A stretch of 52,417 bases of DNA from Vibrio tasmaniensis 1F-187 (lineage in GTDB: Bacteria; Pseudomonadota; Gammaproteobacteria; Enterobacterales; Vibrionaceae), in the NCBI RefSeq assembly GCF_000272405.2, contig NZ_AJZM02000153.1:39641-92057 (forward strand), in the 5' to 3' direction. Below the pieces are notes generated by a model. The model was not told the DNA's origin. It saw only the letters and a list, made by a program, of their open reading frames with translations, and searched no databases. Positions within the stretch are counted from its first letter, which is position 1. The number at the start of each line of letters is the position of its first letter. Below, piece after piece: positions 9,229-18,002 of this stretch. A program made the translations under genes and the position numbers.

Positions 9229-10251
9229 CTATTTATCGTTCGCTTGTCCTACAATCGCGTACTTCCTCACCATTCCACGTAATTGGTTGTAGGTTAACCC
9301 AAGTAATTCTGCTGCTTGTTTCTGGTTATACTTGCTCTGTTTTAGAGCTTGATTGAGTAATTTAATGTCTTGCTGTTCTTGCCATGCTTTGTAATCAAGC
9401 GGCAAAGAAAATGAGCGCTCTAATGGAGTATGGCTGTTGGACAGATCATTGCCAGTTTCGTGCGTGGAATCTTGATCTATTTTCCATGTTGGTTTGAAGG
9501 GGTTAAACACCAAAGATTCAATAGTATATGGATCTTTACCGTGCTGGTAGATAGCTCGTTCAACGACGTTTTTGAGTTCTCTCACATTTCCCGGCCAAGA
9601 ATAATCCAATAGTGCCTCAACAGCAGATGGAGTAAAACCGACAAACAGCTCCAATTCTAACTCTCGACACATCTTAATGGCGTAGTATTCTGCTAGCAGC
9701 GTGATGTCTTCTTTTCGTTCGCGAAGAGGTGGGATAGTAATGACATCAAACGCCAGTCTATCTAATAAATCGGGTCTGAATTCGCCTTTTAACGCCATGT
9801 CTGGTAAGTCAGCATTGGTCGCACACACCAGTCTTACATTGGCACTTAGCGCCTTTTGTCCGCCGACACGCTCATATTGCCCGTATTCAATAACACGCAA
9901 TAGCTTCTCTTGAACGGCAAGGGGGGTGGTCGCTAGTTCATCTAAGAACAGAGTTCCACCTTCAGCCCTTTCAAAACGACCTTGATGACGACCTTTTGAA
10001 CCGGTAAAAGAACCTGATTCATGACCAAATAACTCTGAATCAATCAACCCTTCGCTAAGGGTTGAGCAGTTCAGTGAGATCAATGGCTGGTCCCAGCGCC
10101 TTGAAAGGTAATGCAGCCTTTGAGCGATTAACTCTTTACCTGTACCACGCTCCCCGATGATCAGAATCGGTCTTTCGATTGGTGCGAGTTGAGACACTTT
10201 ATCCAAAACAGAGAGAAAACTAGGGGATTCACCAATGAGATTCTGCTGCAT
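9229..10251 (-). CDS. pspF: Phage shock protein operon activator PspF
   Basis: Sigma54-dependent enhancer-binding protein that switches on pspA. It has an AAA+ domain directly at the N-terminus with no receiver domain, as in E. coli PspF. Walker A is GERGTGKE (33-40), Walker B is GGTLFLDE, and the sigma54-contact loop reads GSFTGS rather than the usual GAFTGA. A C-terminal Fis-type helix-turn-helix includes QKQAAELLGLTYNQLRG. I use ATG 10251 (MQQNLIGES), which aligns with the known protein and has AAGGA six bases upstream; the longest frame would add 26 residues over a palindromic control region. It is transcribed divergently from pspABC. PspA is expected to bind PspF and hold it inactive until membrane stress. 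Confidence 0.93.
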   Translation of the reverse strand: MQQNLIGESPSFLSVLDKVSQLAPIERPILIIGERGTGKELIAQRLHYLSRRWDQPLISLNCSTLSEGLIDSELFGHESGSFTGSKGRHQGRFERAEGGTLFLDELATTPLAVQEKLLRVIEYGQYERVGGQKALSANVRLVCATNADLPDMALKGEFRPDLLDRLAFDVITIPPLRERKEDITLLAEYYAIKMCRELELELFVGFTPSAVEALLDYSWPGNVRELKNVVERAIYQHGKDPYTIESLVFNPFKPTWKIDQDSTHETGNDLSNSHTPLERSFSLPLDYKAWQEQQDIKLLNQALKQSKYNQKQAAELLGLTYNQLRGMVRKYAIVGQANDK

Positions 10252-10301
10252 AATGGGTCCTTGTATGGTCTGATTTCCAATGGGCATGATATAGAGAGCT
10301 T

Positions 10302-10325
10302 TATTTACATCACTTGATGTAAATA
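10302..10325. promoter_or_regulatory. Perfect 24-bp palindrome between pspF and pspA
   Basis: The half site TATTTACATCA is followed by CT and its exact reverse complement TGATGTAAATA. It lies 51 bases upstream of the pspF ATG and about 120 bases upstream of the sigma54 promoter. Symmetry at this length suggests a dimeric regulator site. It could be a PspF enhancer site, but I cannot match it to a known consensus. Confidence 0.6.
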
Positions 10326-10443
10326 GCATTAGTCACAAAGCTGTGGTGGTGAAAAATACCAATACTTGGCTAAATTCATCATAGCATGGTTCGGGTTAAT
10401 CACCATTTTATTGTAAGTGTTTGATAAACAATGGCTTAAAAGT

Positions 10444-10459
10444 TGGCACGCTACTTGGA
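10444..10459 (+). promoter_or_regulatory. Sigma54 promoter of pspABC
   Basis: TGGCACG-CTAC-TTGGA fits the -24/-12 sigma54 consensus (TGGCACG-N4-TTGCA) with one change. It lies about 110 bases before pspA and downstream of a palindrome suitable as an enhancer, as expected for PspF control. Confidence 0.88.
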
Positions 10460-10567
10460 TTACTTATGGTAGGTTTAACAACAAACGTAGATTTTTGAGC
10501 AAGTGGATTGAGAAATCGAAAAACGATTTAAAACCTATTTGCCATTATTGCAATTAAGGAGTTTCTT

Positions 10568-11239
10568 ATGGGTATTTTTTCTCGCTTTGCAGACATTGTA
10601 AATTCAAACATCAGTGCACTATTAGATAAGGCTGAAGATCCTGAAAAGATGATTCGCCTCATTATTCAAGAAATGGAAGACACGCTGGTTGAGGTTCGTA
10701 CTAACTCAGCAAAAGCTATTGCAGACAAGAAAGAGCTAGCACGTAAAGTTGAAGCTATCGAAACTCAGATTCTAGATTGGCAGAATAAAGCGACACTAGC
10801 CCTGACTAAACAACGTGAAGATCTGGCTAGAGCGGCACTAATCGAAAAGCAAAAACTTGAAGATATCATCAAGGGCCTTCATACCGAGCAAACTTTGGTT
10901 CATGAAACCATCGAAAAACTAACCAGTGAGATCGGTAAGCTTGAAACCAAAATCGCCGAGACTCGTGCAAAACAGCAAGCACTAATGATTCGCAATAATG
11001 CAGCAAGCAATCGTCGCGATGTTCAAAAACATCTGCATTCAAGCAAAACCAACGAAGCAATGGCGAAGTTTGAGCAATTCTCACGTAAAGTGGATGAATT
11101 AGAAGCTGAAGCTGACGTTTACGCAAAAACCGGTAACGCAAAATCTTTAGACCAAGAGTTTGCAGAACTACAAGCTCAAGACGAGATTGAAAAAGAGCTG
11201 GCGAAACTGAAGCAACAAGTTGAAAACCGCGATAAATAA
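10568..11239 (+). CDS. pspA: Phage shock protein PspA
   Basis: Peripheral inner-membrane protein of the PspA/IM30 family, 223 residues, nearly all predicted coiled coil. The N-terminal amphipathic helix ([28 protein letters not shown]) is the family signature for binding stressed membrane. It both represses PspF and, as an oligomer, supports membrane integrity and proton motive force. AAGGAG lies just ahead of the ATG. It is first in pspABC, behind the sigma54 promoter. Confidence 0.96.
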   Translation: MGIFSRFADIVNSNISALLDKAEDPEKMIRLIIQEMEDTLVEVRTNSAKAIADKKELARKVEAIETQILDWQNKATLALTKQREDLARAALIEKQKLEDIIKGLHTEQTLVHETIEKLTSEIGKLETKIAETRAKQQALMIRNNAASNRRDVQKHLHSSKTNEAMAKFEQFSRKVDELEAEADVYAKTGNAKSLDQEFAELQAQDEIEKELAKLKQQVENRDK

Positions 11240-11254
11240 TTTTAGGAGTTGTCT

Positions 11255-11488
11255 ATGTCAACATTTCTAATTGCAGGTCCACTGATTGTCTTTTTGATCT
11301 TCGTGGCACCGCTATGGTTATTCTTACACTACCGCAGCAAGAAGAAATCCAGCAATGGTCTTTCAGAAACGGATCTTCAGCGTCTGCATAAGCTTTCTGA
11401 GCAAGCTGAGTCGATGCAAGACCGAGTGAAAACGTTAGAAAAAATACTGGATGCGGAGTCACCTAACTGGAGACGAAACTATGAGTAG
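11255..11488 (+). CDS. pspB: Phage shock protein PspB
   Basis: Small inner-membrane partner of 77 residues. One N-terminal transmembrane helix (FLIAGPLIVFLIFVAPLWLFLHY) is followed by a cytoplasmic coiled coil (LSETDLQRLHKLSEQAESMQ). ATG 11255 is chosen over TTG 11249 because TAGGAG immediately precedes it at proper spacing; the TTG lies directly on that site. With PspC it senses membrane stress and recruits PspA away from PspF. Confidence 0.93.
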   Translation: MSTFLIAGPLIVFLIFVAPLWLFLHYRSKKKSSNGLSETDLQRLHKLSEQAESMQDRVKTLEKILDAESPNWRRNYE

Positions 11489-11867
11489 AGAACTGTATCG
11501 CGATCCGATTAACGGTAAATTGTCTGGCGTGTGTGCCGGATTAGCGAACTATTTTGGCCTTGAAGTTTGGTTGGTTCGTATCTTAGTGATCTCAGCCGCA
11601 CTGCTAGGTGGTAGCTTTTTGGTGTTATTAGCGTATTTAGCTTTGACATTTATGCTTGAAAAACAACCACCTCAATATGTCGATCAGATGAAAGCCAAAC
11701 AAGAGCACACACTCAAGCAAAAACCCTGGGAAAAAGGGCAAACAGCAGAGTCTTTGTTGGGCACTTTAGAGGGCGATTTCCAGACGTTAGAGACCAGTGT
11801 ACGCAATATGGAAGCGTATGTGACTTCGGACACTTTTAAAGTCGACCGTGCATTTAAGAACATGTAG
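11481..11867 (+). CDS. pspC: Phage shock protein PspC (envelope stress sensor)
   Basis: A 128-residue PspC-domain protein. ATG 11481 (MSRELYRDPINGKLSGVCAGLANYFGLEVWLVRI) is the classic family N-terminus. It overlaps the pspB end by eight bases, arguing for coupled translation. A strongly hydrophobic stretch (ILVISAALLGGSFLVLLAYLALTFML) forms the membrane part. The remaining C-terminus is polar and may be helical. No pspD or pspE follows, unlike E. coli; the operon ends at a terminator 23 bases downstream. Confidence 0.93.
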   Translation: MSRELYRDPINGKLSGVCAGLANYFGLEVWLVRILVISAALLGGSFLVLLAYLALTFMLEKQPPQYVDQMKAKQEHTLKQKPWEKGQTAESLLGTLEGDFQTLETSVRNMEAYVTSDTFKVDRAFKNM

Positions 11868-11890
11868 TGGTCAAGCCTCAAAAAGATTAG

Positions 11891-11931
11891 ATAACGGTTA
11901 GGAAAATTTATCCCAAGCCGTTATTTTTTTT
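11891..11931 (+). terminator. Terminator after pspABC
   Basis: ATAACGG pairs with CCGTTAT, with an inner imperfect stem, followed by a run of seven or more T. Confidence 0.88.
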
Positions 11932-12014
11932 AATAATTTTGTCTAAATAAATCTTACGATAACTGGTAAGTTACATGTGATTAATCTATGTTAATAAAAT
12001 ATTTATAGATATGG

Positions 12015-13058
12015 ATGATCGCAATGTACAAAGCCTCCCTAGTCCTATTGGTGACCTTATCCGGGTTATCTGGGTGTGGTAAGGAGCTCCCTCCGGTTCC
12101 AGAACCCGAATCACGACCAGCCAAACTCTTCACCGTCTCGGTCGGTAACAATGCCTTCGAACGAAATTTTCCTGCGACTACTGAAGCGGGCGATAAAGCC
12201 GTATTGGCATTTCGAGTCCCCGGTTTACTAAAAACGATCGATGTCACTGCGGGGCAACAGGTCTCCAAAGGTGATGCATTGGCAACGCTTAATCCTGATG
12301 AGTATCAGTTGCTAGAAAAGCAGGCAAGAGCTAACTTCAAACTTGCCGATGTGCAATACCAACGTTCCATCAAGCTACGTAAGGATAGAGTGGTTTCTGA
12401 GCAAGATTTTGACCAAGCGAAAGCAAATCATAACTCTGCAAGAGCGGTTTTAAATCAAGCAAAAGCTAATCTTCGCTACACCACACTCGTTGCGCCATAT
12501 GATGGTACTATTTCTATTATTCCTGCTGAAAACCACGAATACATCGCGGCTAAGCAAGGTGTAATGAATATCCAAACGAATCAGATCCTCAAAGTTGTCT
12601 TCTTATTGCCTGATCAATTAATTGCACGCTTTTCTGCAGGGTTTGAGACAGACGCAACTATGGTATTCGATGCCTTCCCTGAACATTCTTATGTCCTCAC
12701 CTTTCAAGAAGTCGATACCGAAGCCGATCCTAAAACCGGTTCATACAAGGTCACTATGGTAATGGAGAGACCGACTGATATAGGGATCCTGCCGGGTATG
12801 TCTGGCACGGTTAACCTTGTTTCTTCACAAGCAGCGGCGACAAAAATTCCAACCTCAGCAATGATGACCAATGGAGATGATGTCTCAGTATGGCGCGTTA
12901 ACAACGATGGTATCGTCGAAGAAGTCGCGATAGTCATTGATGAAAAACGTCATATTATTTCGGGTCTTAACGACGGAGATCGCGTTGTGACCTCGGGCGT
13001 TAATGGATTAGAAACTGGTGTCAAAGTTCGTGAGTGGATCAAGGAAAGGGGGCTCTAA
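12015..13058 (+). CDS. RND efflux periplasmic adaptor lipoprotein (first of two)
   Basis: Membrane-fusion protein (HlyD/AcrA-like), 347 residues. The lipobox LSGC with acylated Cys21 anchors it to the inner membrane. A lipoyl half-motif (LKTIDVTAGQQVSKGDALATLNPDEY), an alpha-hairpin (KQARANFKLADVQYQRSIKL onwards) and the second lipoyl half (YTTLVAPYDGTISI) follow in the normal order, then beta-barrel and membrane-proximal domains. ATG 12015 or ATG 12024 could be the start; neither has a strong Shine-Dalgarno, and both give a lipoprotein. The next gene begins one base after its stop. The adaptor would bridge the RND pump at 14138 to an outer-membrane TolC-type channel encoded elsewhere. Confidence 0.88.
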   Translation: MIAMYKASLVLLVTLSGLSGCGKELPPVPEPESRPAKLFTVSVGNNAFERNFPATTEAGDKAVLAFRVPGLLKTIDVTAGQQVSKGDALATLNPDEYQLLEKQARANFKLADVQYQRSIKLRKDRVVSEQDFDQAKANHNSARAVLNQAKANLRYTTLVAPYDGTISIIPAENHEYIAAKQGVMNIQTNQILKVVFLLPDQLIARFSAGFETDATMVFDAFPEHSYVLTFQEVDTEADPKTGSYKVTMVMERPTDIGILPGMSGTVNLVSSQAAATKIPTSAMMTNGDDVSVWRVNNDGIVEEVAIVIDEKRHIISGLNDGDRVVTSGVNGLETGVKVREWIKERGL

Positions 13059-13059
13059 C

Positions 13060-14145
13060 ATGAAGACAGTATCAAAAGCCATCGGCCTATCATGTTTGGC
13101 GTTGTTGACAGCCTGTAAAGACAAAGGTGTCACTGAAGTCGAAAAGCTTCCTCTTGTTAAAGCCATTGAAATCTCCGTCTTAGACTTTAACGATAAACTC
13201 TATTTTCCAGCAGTGGCTAATGCTGCTGAGAAAGCGCACCTAAGTTTCCGTGTCGCTGGTGAGATTTTTAAACTTGATGTCAAAGAAGGTGAACAAGTTA
13301 AAAAGGGTGATGTTCTTGCCGAGTTAGATCCAACAGATTATCAGTTGGACGTTGATAACGCTCAAGCTCGATACACAGTGATTAACAGCCAATACAGACG
13401 TTCAAGTCCGTTGGTCAAAAAGGGGTTATTGGCTAAGTCTCAATTCGATGAGATTGCCGCTCAGCGTCAAATCGCTTATGCCGAGTTAGAATTGGCAAAA
13501 CTGCGTTTGTCATTTACTAAGCTTCGCGCACCGGTTGATGGAATTATCTCTCGTGTCAGTGTTGACCAATACGAAAATATTCAGGTTGGCCAACAGATTG
13601 TGAATATTCACAGTGTTGAGGATGTTGAAGTTGTTATCCAATTGCCTGACCAAATCTATGTAAATCAACCAAATGAAGCGACTATCTCGAATATTGAGGC
13701 AGTAGTTAGAGTTCCAAGTGGGAATGAATACAGTGCGGGGATAAAAGAGTTTACGACTGAACCCGATCCAAACACAGGTACATTTACCGTCACGCTTGCT
13801 TTGCCTATGCCAGAAGATGATTTGATTCTTGACGGTATGGCCGTTGAGGTCACGTCAAATGGGCGTGATATCGGGTTGAAATTAAAAGCCGGCGTACTTA
13901 TTCCTATTGAGGCTGTGTTCAATGCCGATGGGGATGAGTTAACTCGTCAAAACTCTTACGTGTGGATTCTTAATGACGACAATACAGTATCTAAACAGCA
14001 AGTCGTATTAGGCAAAGCGAATCAGAAAACATTGCAGATAATCAAAGGATTAGAAATGGGGCAGCATGTCGTTGTTGCAGGCGTATCGCGATTGCGAGAT
14101 GGGATGACAGTGGAAGTATTGTCTCAGGAGACGAACAATGAGTGA
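13060..14145 (+). CDS. RND efflux periplasmic adaptor lipoprotein (second of two)
   Basis: A second membrane-fusion protein of 361 residues, only distantly similar to the first. The start at ATG 13060 has GGAAAGGGGG upstream and gives lipobox LTAC. Lipoyl halves (IFKLDVKEGEQVKKGDVLAELDPTDY and FTKLRAPVDGIISRV) flank the hairpin. The proximal frame extension to 13018 runs through the previous gene and is rejected. Two different adaptors with one pump resemble TriABC of Pseudomonas and VexIJK-type systems of Vibrio, where both adaptors are needed. Confidence 0.88.
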   Translation: MKTVSKAIGLSCLALLTACKDKGVTEVEKLPLVKAIEISVLDFNDKLYFPAVANAAEKAHLSFRVAGEIFKLDVKEGEQVKKGDVLAELDPTDYQLDVDNAQARYTVINSQYRRSSPLVKKGLLAKSQFDEIAAQRQIAYAELELAKLRLSFTKLRAPVDGIISRVSVDQYENIQVGQQIVNIHSVEDVEVVIQLPDQIYVNQPNEATISNIEAVVRVPSGNEYSAGIKEFTTEPDPNTGTFTVTLALPMPEDDLILDGMAVEVTSNGRDIGLKLKAGVLIPIEAVFNADGDELTRQNSYVWILNDDNTVSKQQVVLGKANQKTLQIIKGLEMGQHVVVAGVSRLRDGMTVEVLSQETNNE

Positions 14146-17100
14146 AGTCAATAACAAACCCCAAAGTGATGATCAACAGGGTGATGACCAAATCACTGGA
14201 GTGGCGGCTTATTTTATACGAAATAAGGTCATTAGCTGGATGCTATCACTGATCTTTCTTATTGGTGGTGTGTCTGCATTCTTTGGTTTGGGCCGTTTAG
14301 AAGATCCTGCCTTTACCATCAAAGATGCCATGGTAGTGACCTCTTATCCGGGAGCGACGCCTCAGCAAGTGGAAGAGGAAGTGACTTACCCATTAGAGAA
14401 AGCGATTCAACAGCTTACCTATGTTGATGAAGTTAACTCTATCTCTAGTCGTGGCCTGTCTCAGGTTACGGTAACGATGAAGAATAATTACGGCCCTGAT
14501 GATCTTCCACAAATTTGGGATGAACTTCGACGTAAAGTGAATGATTTGAAAGGTCAACTTCCACCCGGGGTAAATGACCCTCAAGTCATAGACGATTTTG
14601 GTGATGTTTACGGTATTTTGCTTGCCGTAACGGGGGACGGTTACAGTTACAAAGAGTTACTTGATTACATTGATTACCTAAGGCGAGAGCTAGAACTTGT
14701 TGATGGGGTCAGTAAAGTCTCGGTATCCGGCCAACAGCAAGAGCAAGTGTTCATTGAGATATCGATGAAACGGATCAGCTCTCTGGGTTTGTCTCCAAAT
14801 ACTGTATTTAACCTTTTATCCACTCAAAATATTGTTTCAAGTGCAGGTGCTGTAAGGATTGGTGACGAGTACATTCGAATCCATCCAACAGGAGAGTTCC
14901 AGAATGTTGAACAGCTCGGTGATTTGATTCTTACGGAAGGTGGCGCTCAAGGGCTTATCTATCTAAAAGATGTGGCGAATGTAACTCGTGGTTATGTTGA
15001 AGTGCCTACTAACATCATTGGCTATAACGGGAAGCTCGCACTTAACCTTGGTGTTTCTTTTGCACAAGGCGTGAACGTGGTCGCAGTGGGCGAAGCCTTT
15101 GACCGAAGGCTCGCCGAGCTGAAATACCAACAGCCCGTAGGTATTGACATATCAGAGGTTTATAACCAACCCAAAGAAGTCGATAAGTCAGTTAGTGGAT
15201 TTGTAGTGAGTTTAGGACAAGCGGTTGCGATCGTAATCGTAGTGTTACTGTTCTTTATGGGGTTACGCTCTGGCCTGTTGATTGGTTTGATACTGCTGTT
15301 GACCGTATTCGGTACCTTCATTTTCATGCAGTACTTCAAGATCGACCTTCAACGTATTTCATTGGGCGCGTTGGTTATCGCGCTGGGGATGCTGGTGGAT
15401 AATGCCATTGTGGTGGTGGAAGGGATATTGATCGGCACGCAGAAGGGGCGAACCCGAATGCAGGCCGCTACAGATATTGTGACCCAAACTAAATGGCCAC
15501 TGCTTGGTGCAACGGTTATTGCGGTCACCGCTTTTGCTCCAATTGGTTTGTCTGAAGACTCGACGGGCGAATATTGTGGCACCTTGTTCACGGTTCTACT
15601 TATCTCCTTGATGCTGAGTTGGTTTACGGCCATCTCACTCACGCCATTCTTTGCCGATATGTTCTTCAAAGGTCAAAAGGTTGACCCAGATAGTGAAGGT
15701 AAAGACCCATACAACGGGATGGTTTTTGTTATCTATAAAAACTTCCTTGAGTTTTGTATGAAGCGTGCGTGGTTAACCATGTTTGTGTTGGTCATTGGTT
15801 TAGGCGCGAGCGTTTATGGTTTTGGCTTCGTAAAACAAGCCTTTTTCCCATCTTCAACCACGCCGATGTTCCAAGTTGATGTCTGGATGCCGGAAGGTAC
15901 GGATATTCGAGCGACCAACACCAAACTGAAAGTACTGGAAAGTTGGTTAGCAGAGCAGGACGAAGTTGAACATATCACGACAACGGCGGGTAAAGGTCTG
16001 CAACGTTTCATGCTGACTTATGCGCCAGAGAAAAGTTATAGCGCATACGGTGAGATAACGGTTCGTGTGAAGAGTTATGAAGTACTTGAAGGTTTGATGT
16101 TGCGCTTTCGTGAGCATGTAAACGGCCAGTTCCCTGAAATTAATTACAAACTTAAACAGATCGAATTAGGTCCTGGTGGCGGTGCTAAAATTGAAGCGCG
16201 AATTGTGGGTTCTGATCCAACGGTTTTACGTTCAATCGCAGCTCAAGTTATGGACATCATGCGTGCTGACAATGGGTCGTTTAACGTTCGTCACGATTGG
16301 CGTGAAAGAACTAAGGTACTGGAACCTCAGTTCAACGAAAGCCAAGCGCGTCGTTATGGTATTACCAAATCTGACGTTGATGATTTCCTAGCGATGTCTT
16401 TCTCTGGTAAGTCGATTGGTGTGTATCGTGATGGTACTACGCTGATGCCTATTGTGGCTCGTTTACCTGAAGATGAGCGAATTGATATTCGCAACATCGA
16501 AGGTATGAAGATTTGGAGCCCGGCATTAAGTGAATACATCCCACTACAACAAGTAACACTAGGCTACGAATTGGAATGGGAAGATCCACTGATCATCCGT
16601 AAGAACCGTAAGCGTATGCTGACGGTAATGGCGGATCCTGACCTACTGGGTGAAGAGACAGCATCAACTTTACAGAAACGCTTACAGCCACAAATAGAAG
16701 CGATTGAGATGCCACCGGGTTATTCATTGGAATGGGGTGGTGAATACGAGTCGTCAGCTGACGCTCAAGCGTCACTGTTCACAACTATGCCGTTAGGCTA
16801 CTTGTTCATGTTCTTAATCACGGTGTTCTTGTTTAATTCGGTGAAAGAGCCCCTGATTGTTTGGTTAACGGTACCACTCGCCTTGATAGGGGTAACGACA
16901 GGCTTGCTAGCCTTGAATACACCGTTCGGTTTTATGGCACTTCTGGGCTTCTTGAGTTTGTCTGGAATGCTTCTGAAGAACGGTATCGTACTGCTTGATC
17001 AAATTGAGATTGAGATGAAGTCAGGTAAAGACCCATATATAGCGGTTGTTGATGCGGCATTGAGTCGTGTACGTCCTGTATGTATGGCGGCTATCACAAC

Positions 17101-17248
17101 GATTCTCGGTATGATTCCATTGTTACCGGATATCTTCTTCAAGCCAATGGCGGTAACCATCATGTTTGGTTTGGGCTTCGCCACCGTACTGACGCTAATC
17201 GTGGTACCTGTGCTGTATCGTCTATTCCATAAAATTGAAGTCTCGTAA
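14138..17248 (+). CDS. RND multidrug efflux pump (AcrB/HAE1-like)
   Basis: Inner-membrane proton-driven pump of 1036 residues, normal AcrB length, with 12 expected helices in two repeats and large periplasmic porter loops. Visible marks are the first helix (VISWMLSLIFLIGGVSAFFGLG), the early loop YPGATPQQVEEEVTYPLE, and the TM4 motif GMLVDNAIVVVEGI. The usual proton-relay Asp-Asp pair is Asp-Asn there, as in other non-AcrB members. The C-terminal repeat has LSLSGMLLKNGIVLLDQIEIE. The start overlaps the second adaptor by eight bases. No outer-membrane channel gene is present, so TolC is presumably shared. Substrates cannot be read from the sequence. Confidence 0.92.
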   Translation: MSEVNNKPQSDDQQGDDQITGVAAYFIRNKVISWMLSLIFLIGGVSAFFGLGRLEDPAFTIKDAMVVTSYPGATPQQVEEEVTYPLEKAIQQLTYVDEVNSISSRGLSQVTVTMKNNYGPDDLPQIWDELRRKVNDLKGQLPPGVNDPQVIDDFGDVYGILLAVTGDGYSYKELLDYIDYLRRELELVDGVSKVSVSGQQQEQVFIEISMKRISSLGLSPNTVFNLLSTQNIVSSAGAVRIGDEYIRIHPTGEFQNVEQLGDLILTEGGAQGLIYLKDVANVTRGYVEVPTNIIGYNGKLALNLGVSFAQGVNVVAVGEAFDRRLAELKYQQPVGIDISEVYNQPKEVDKSVSGFVVSLGQAVAIVIVVLLFFMGLRSGLLIGLILLLTVFGTFIFMQYFKIDLQRISLGALVIALGMLVDNAIVVVEGILIGTQKGRTRMQAATDIVTQTKWPLLGATVIAVTAFAPIGLSEDSTGEYCGTLFTVLLISLMLSWFTAISLTPFFADMFFKGQKVDPDSEGKDPYNGMVFVIYKNFLEFCMKRAWLTMFVLVIGLGASVYGFGFVKQAFFPSSTTPMFQVDVWMPEGTDIRATNTKLKVLESWLAEQDEVEHITTTAGKGLQRFMLTYAPEKSYSAYGEITVRVKSYEVLEGLMLRFREHVNGQFPEINYKLKQIELGPGGGAKIEARIVGSDPTVLRSIAAQVMDIMRADNGSFNVRHDWRERTKVLEPQFNESQARRYGITKSDVDDFLAMSFSGKSIGVYRDGTTLMPIVARLPEDERIDIRNIEGMKIWSPALSEYIPLQQVTLGYELEWEDPLIIRKNRKRMLTVMADPDLLGEETASTLQKRLQPQIEAIEMPPGYSLEWGGEYESSADAQASLFTTMPLGYLFMFLITVFLFNSVKEPLIVWLTVPLALIGVTTGLLALNTPFGFMALLGFLSLSGMLLKNGIVLLDQIEIEMKSGKDPYIAVVDAALSRVRPVCMAAITTILGMIPLLPDIFFKPMAVTIMFGLGFATVLTLIVVPVLYRLFHKIEVS

Positions 17249-17269
17249 GACGAGTGAGTCTTTGAATTA

Positions 17270-17289
17270 ATGCCCCTGTTTAGGGGCAT
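17270..17289 (+). terminator. Terminator after the RND operon
   Basis: ATGCCCCT / AGGGGCAT is a perfect 8-bp stem with a 4-base loop, 21 bases after the pump stop. The following bases (TATCATTTCTG) are only moderately T-rich. Confidence 0.6.
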
Positions 17290-17326
17290 TATCATTTCTG
17301 AGTGATTTAAAATAGGTAGCAATAAC

Positions 17327-17893
17327 ATGGAAACAAACACTGAAGGTAGAACGTGTGCATGGGCACTGAAGCACGAACTGGAAAGGGAGTACCACGACGC
17401 AGAGTGGGGCGTGCCTGTTTATGATGACCAAGTTCTGTTTGAGTTCATTACTTTAGAAGGCGCTCAGGCGGGCCTGAGTTGGATTACGATCCTTAAAAAG
17501 CGCGAAGGCTATCGTGCTGCCTTTGATAATTACGATCTAAACAAGTTAGCCGAATTGAATGAAGACAATGTGCCACACGTCATAGAGAACTTTGATGTGG
17601 TTAAGCATAAAGGCAAGATTGCCTCTGTGTATAACAACGCTCGAGCAACGCTTGAACTGCAGAAAGAGTTTGGTTCTCTTTCAAACGCCTTATGGCAATT
17701 TGTCGATAACAAGGTGATCGAAAACCACTGGATTGAGATGACTCAAGTTCCCGCTTCTACCGAGCAATCCAAAGCGATGAGTAAGTTTTTGAAGAAGAGA
17801 GGCTTTAAGTTTGTTGGGGAAACAATCTGTTACGCGTTAATGCAAGCGACAGGTATGGTTAATGACCATTTAGAAGGTTGCCCACATAAATAA
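17327..17893 (+). CDS. tag: DNA-3-methyladenine glycosylase I
   Basis: Base-excision repair enzyme that removes 3-methyladenine from alkylated DNA. 188 residues, family length. The N-terminal RTCAWA with Cys10, the block EYHDAEWGVPVYDDQVLFEFITLEGAQAGLSW, and the C-terminal MVNDHLEGCPH carry the Cys/His residues that bind the structural zinc in Tag. Catalytic-pocket residues fall in the block around residues 22-50. It stands alone after the RND terminator; no Ada-type regulation signal is visible. Confidence 0.95.
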   Translation: METNTEGRTCAWALKHELEREYHDAEWGVPVYDDQVLFEFITLEGAQAGLSWITILKKREGYRAAFDNYDLNKLAELNEDNVPHVIENFDVVKHKGKIASVYNNARATLELQKEFGSLSNALWQFVDNKVIENHWIEMTQVPASTEQSKAMSKFLKKRGFKFVGETICYALMQATGMVNDHLEGCPHK

Positions 17894-18002
17894 AGGTGTT
17901 ATTTCTCGACGCGAAATAATTGTGTGTAAATTGAAAAATTCACTGGTCATTTATAAACTTTTCAATATTATATGCGACCAAATTCAAATGTAGACAACGA
18001 TA

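Noticed and set aside
10302..10325. NsrR or TyrR identity for the pspF palindrome
   Set aside because: The half-site ATTTACATCA does not match the known NsrR (AAGATGYATTT) or TyrR (TGTAAA-N6-TTTACA) layout well enough.
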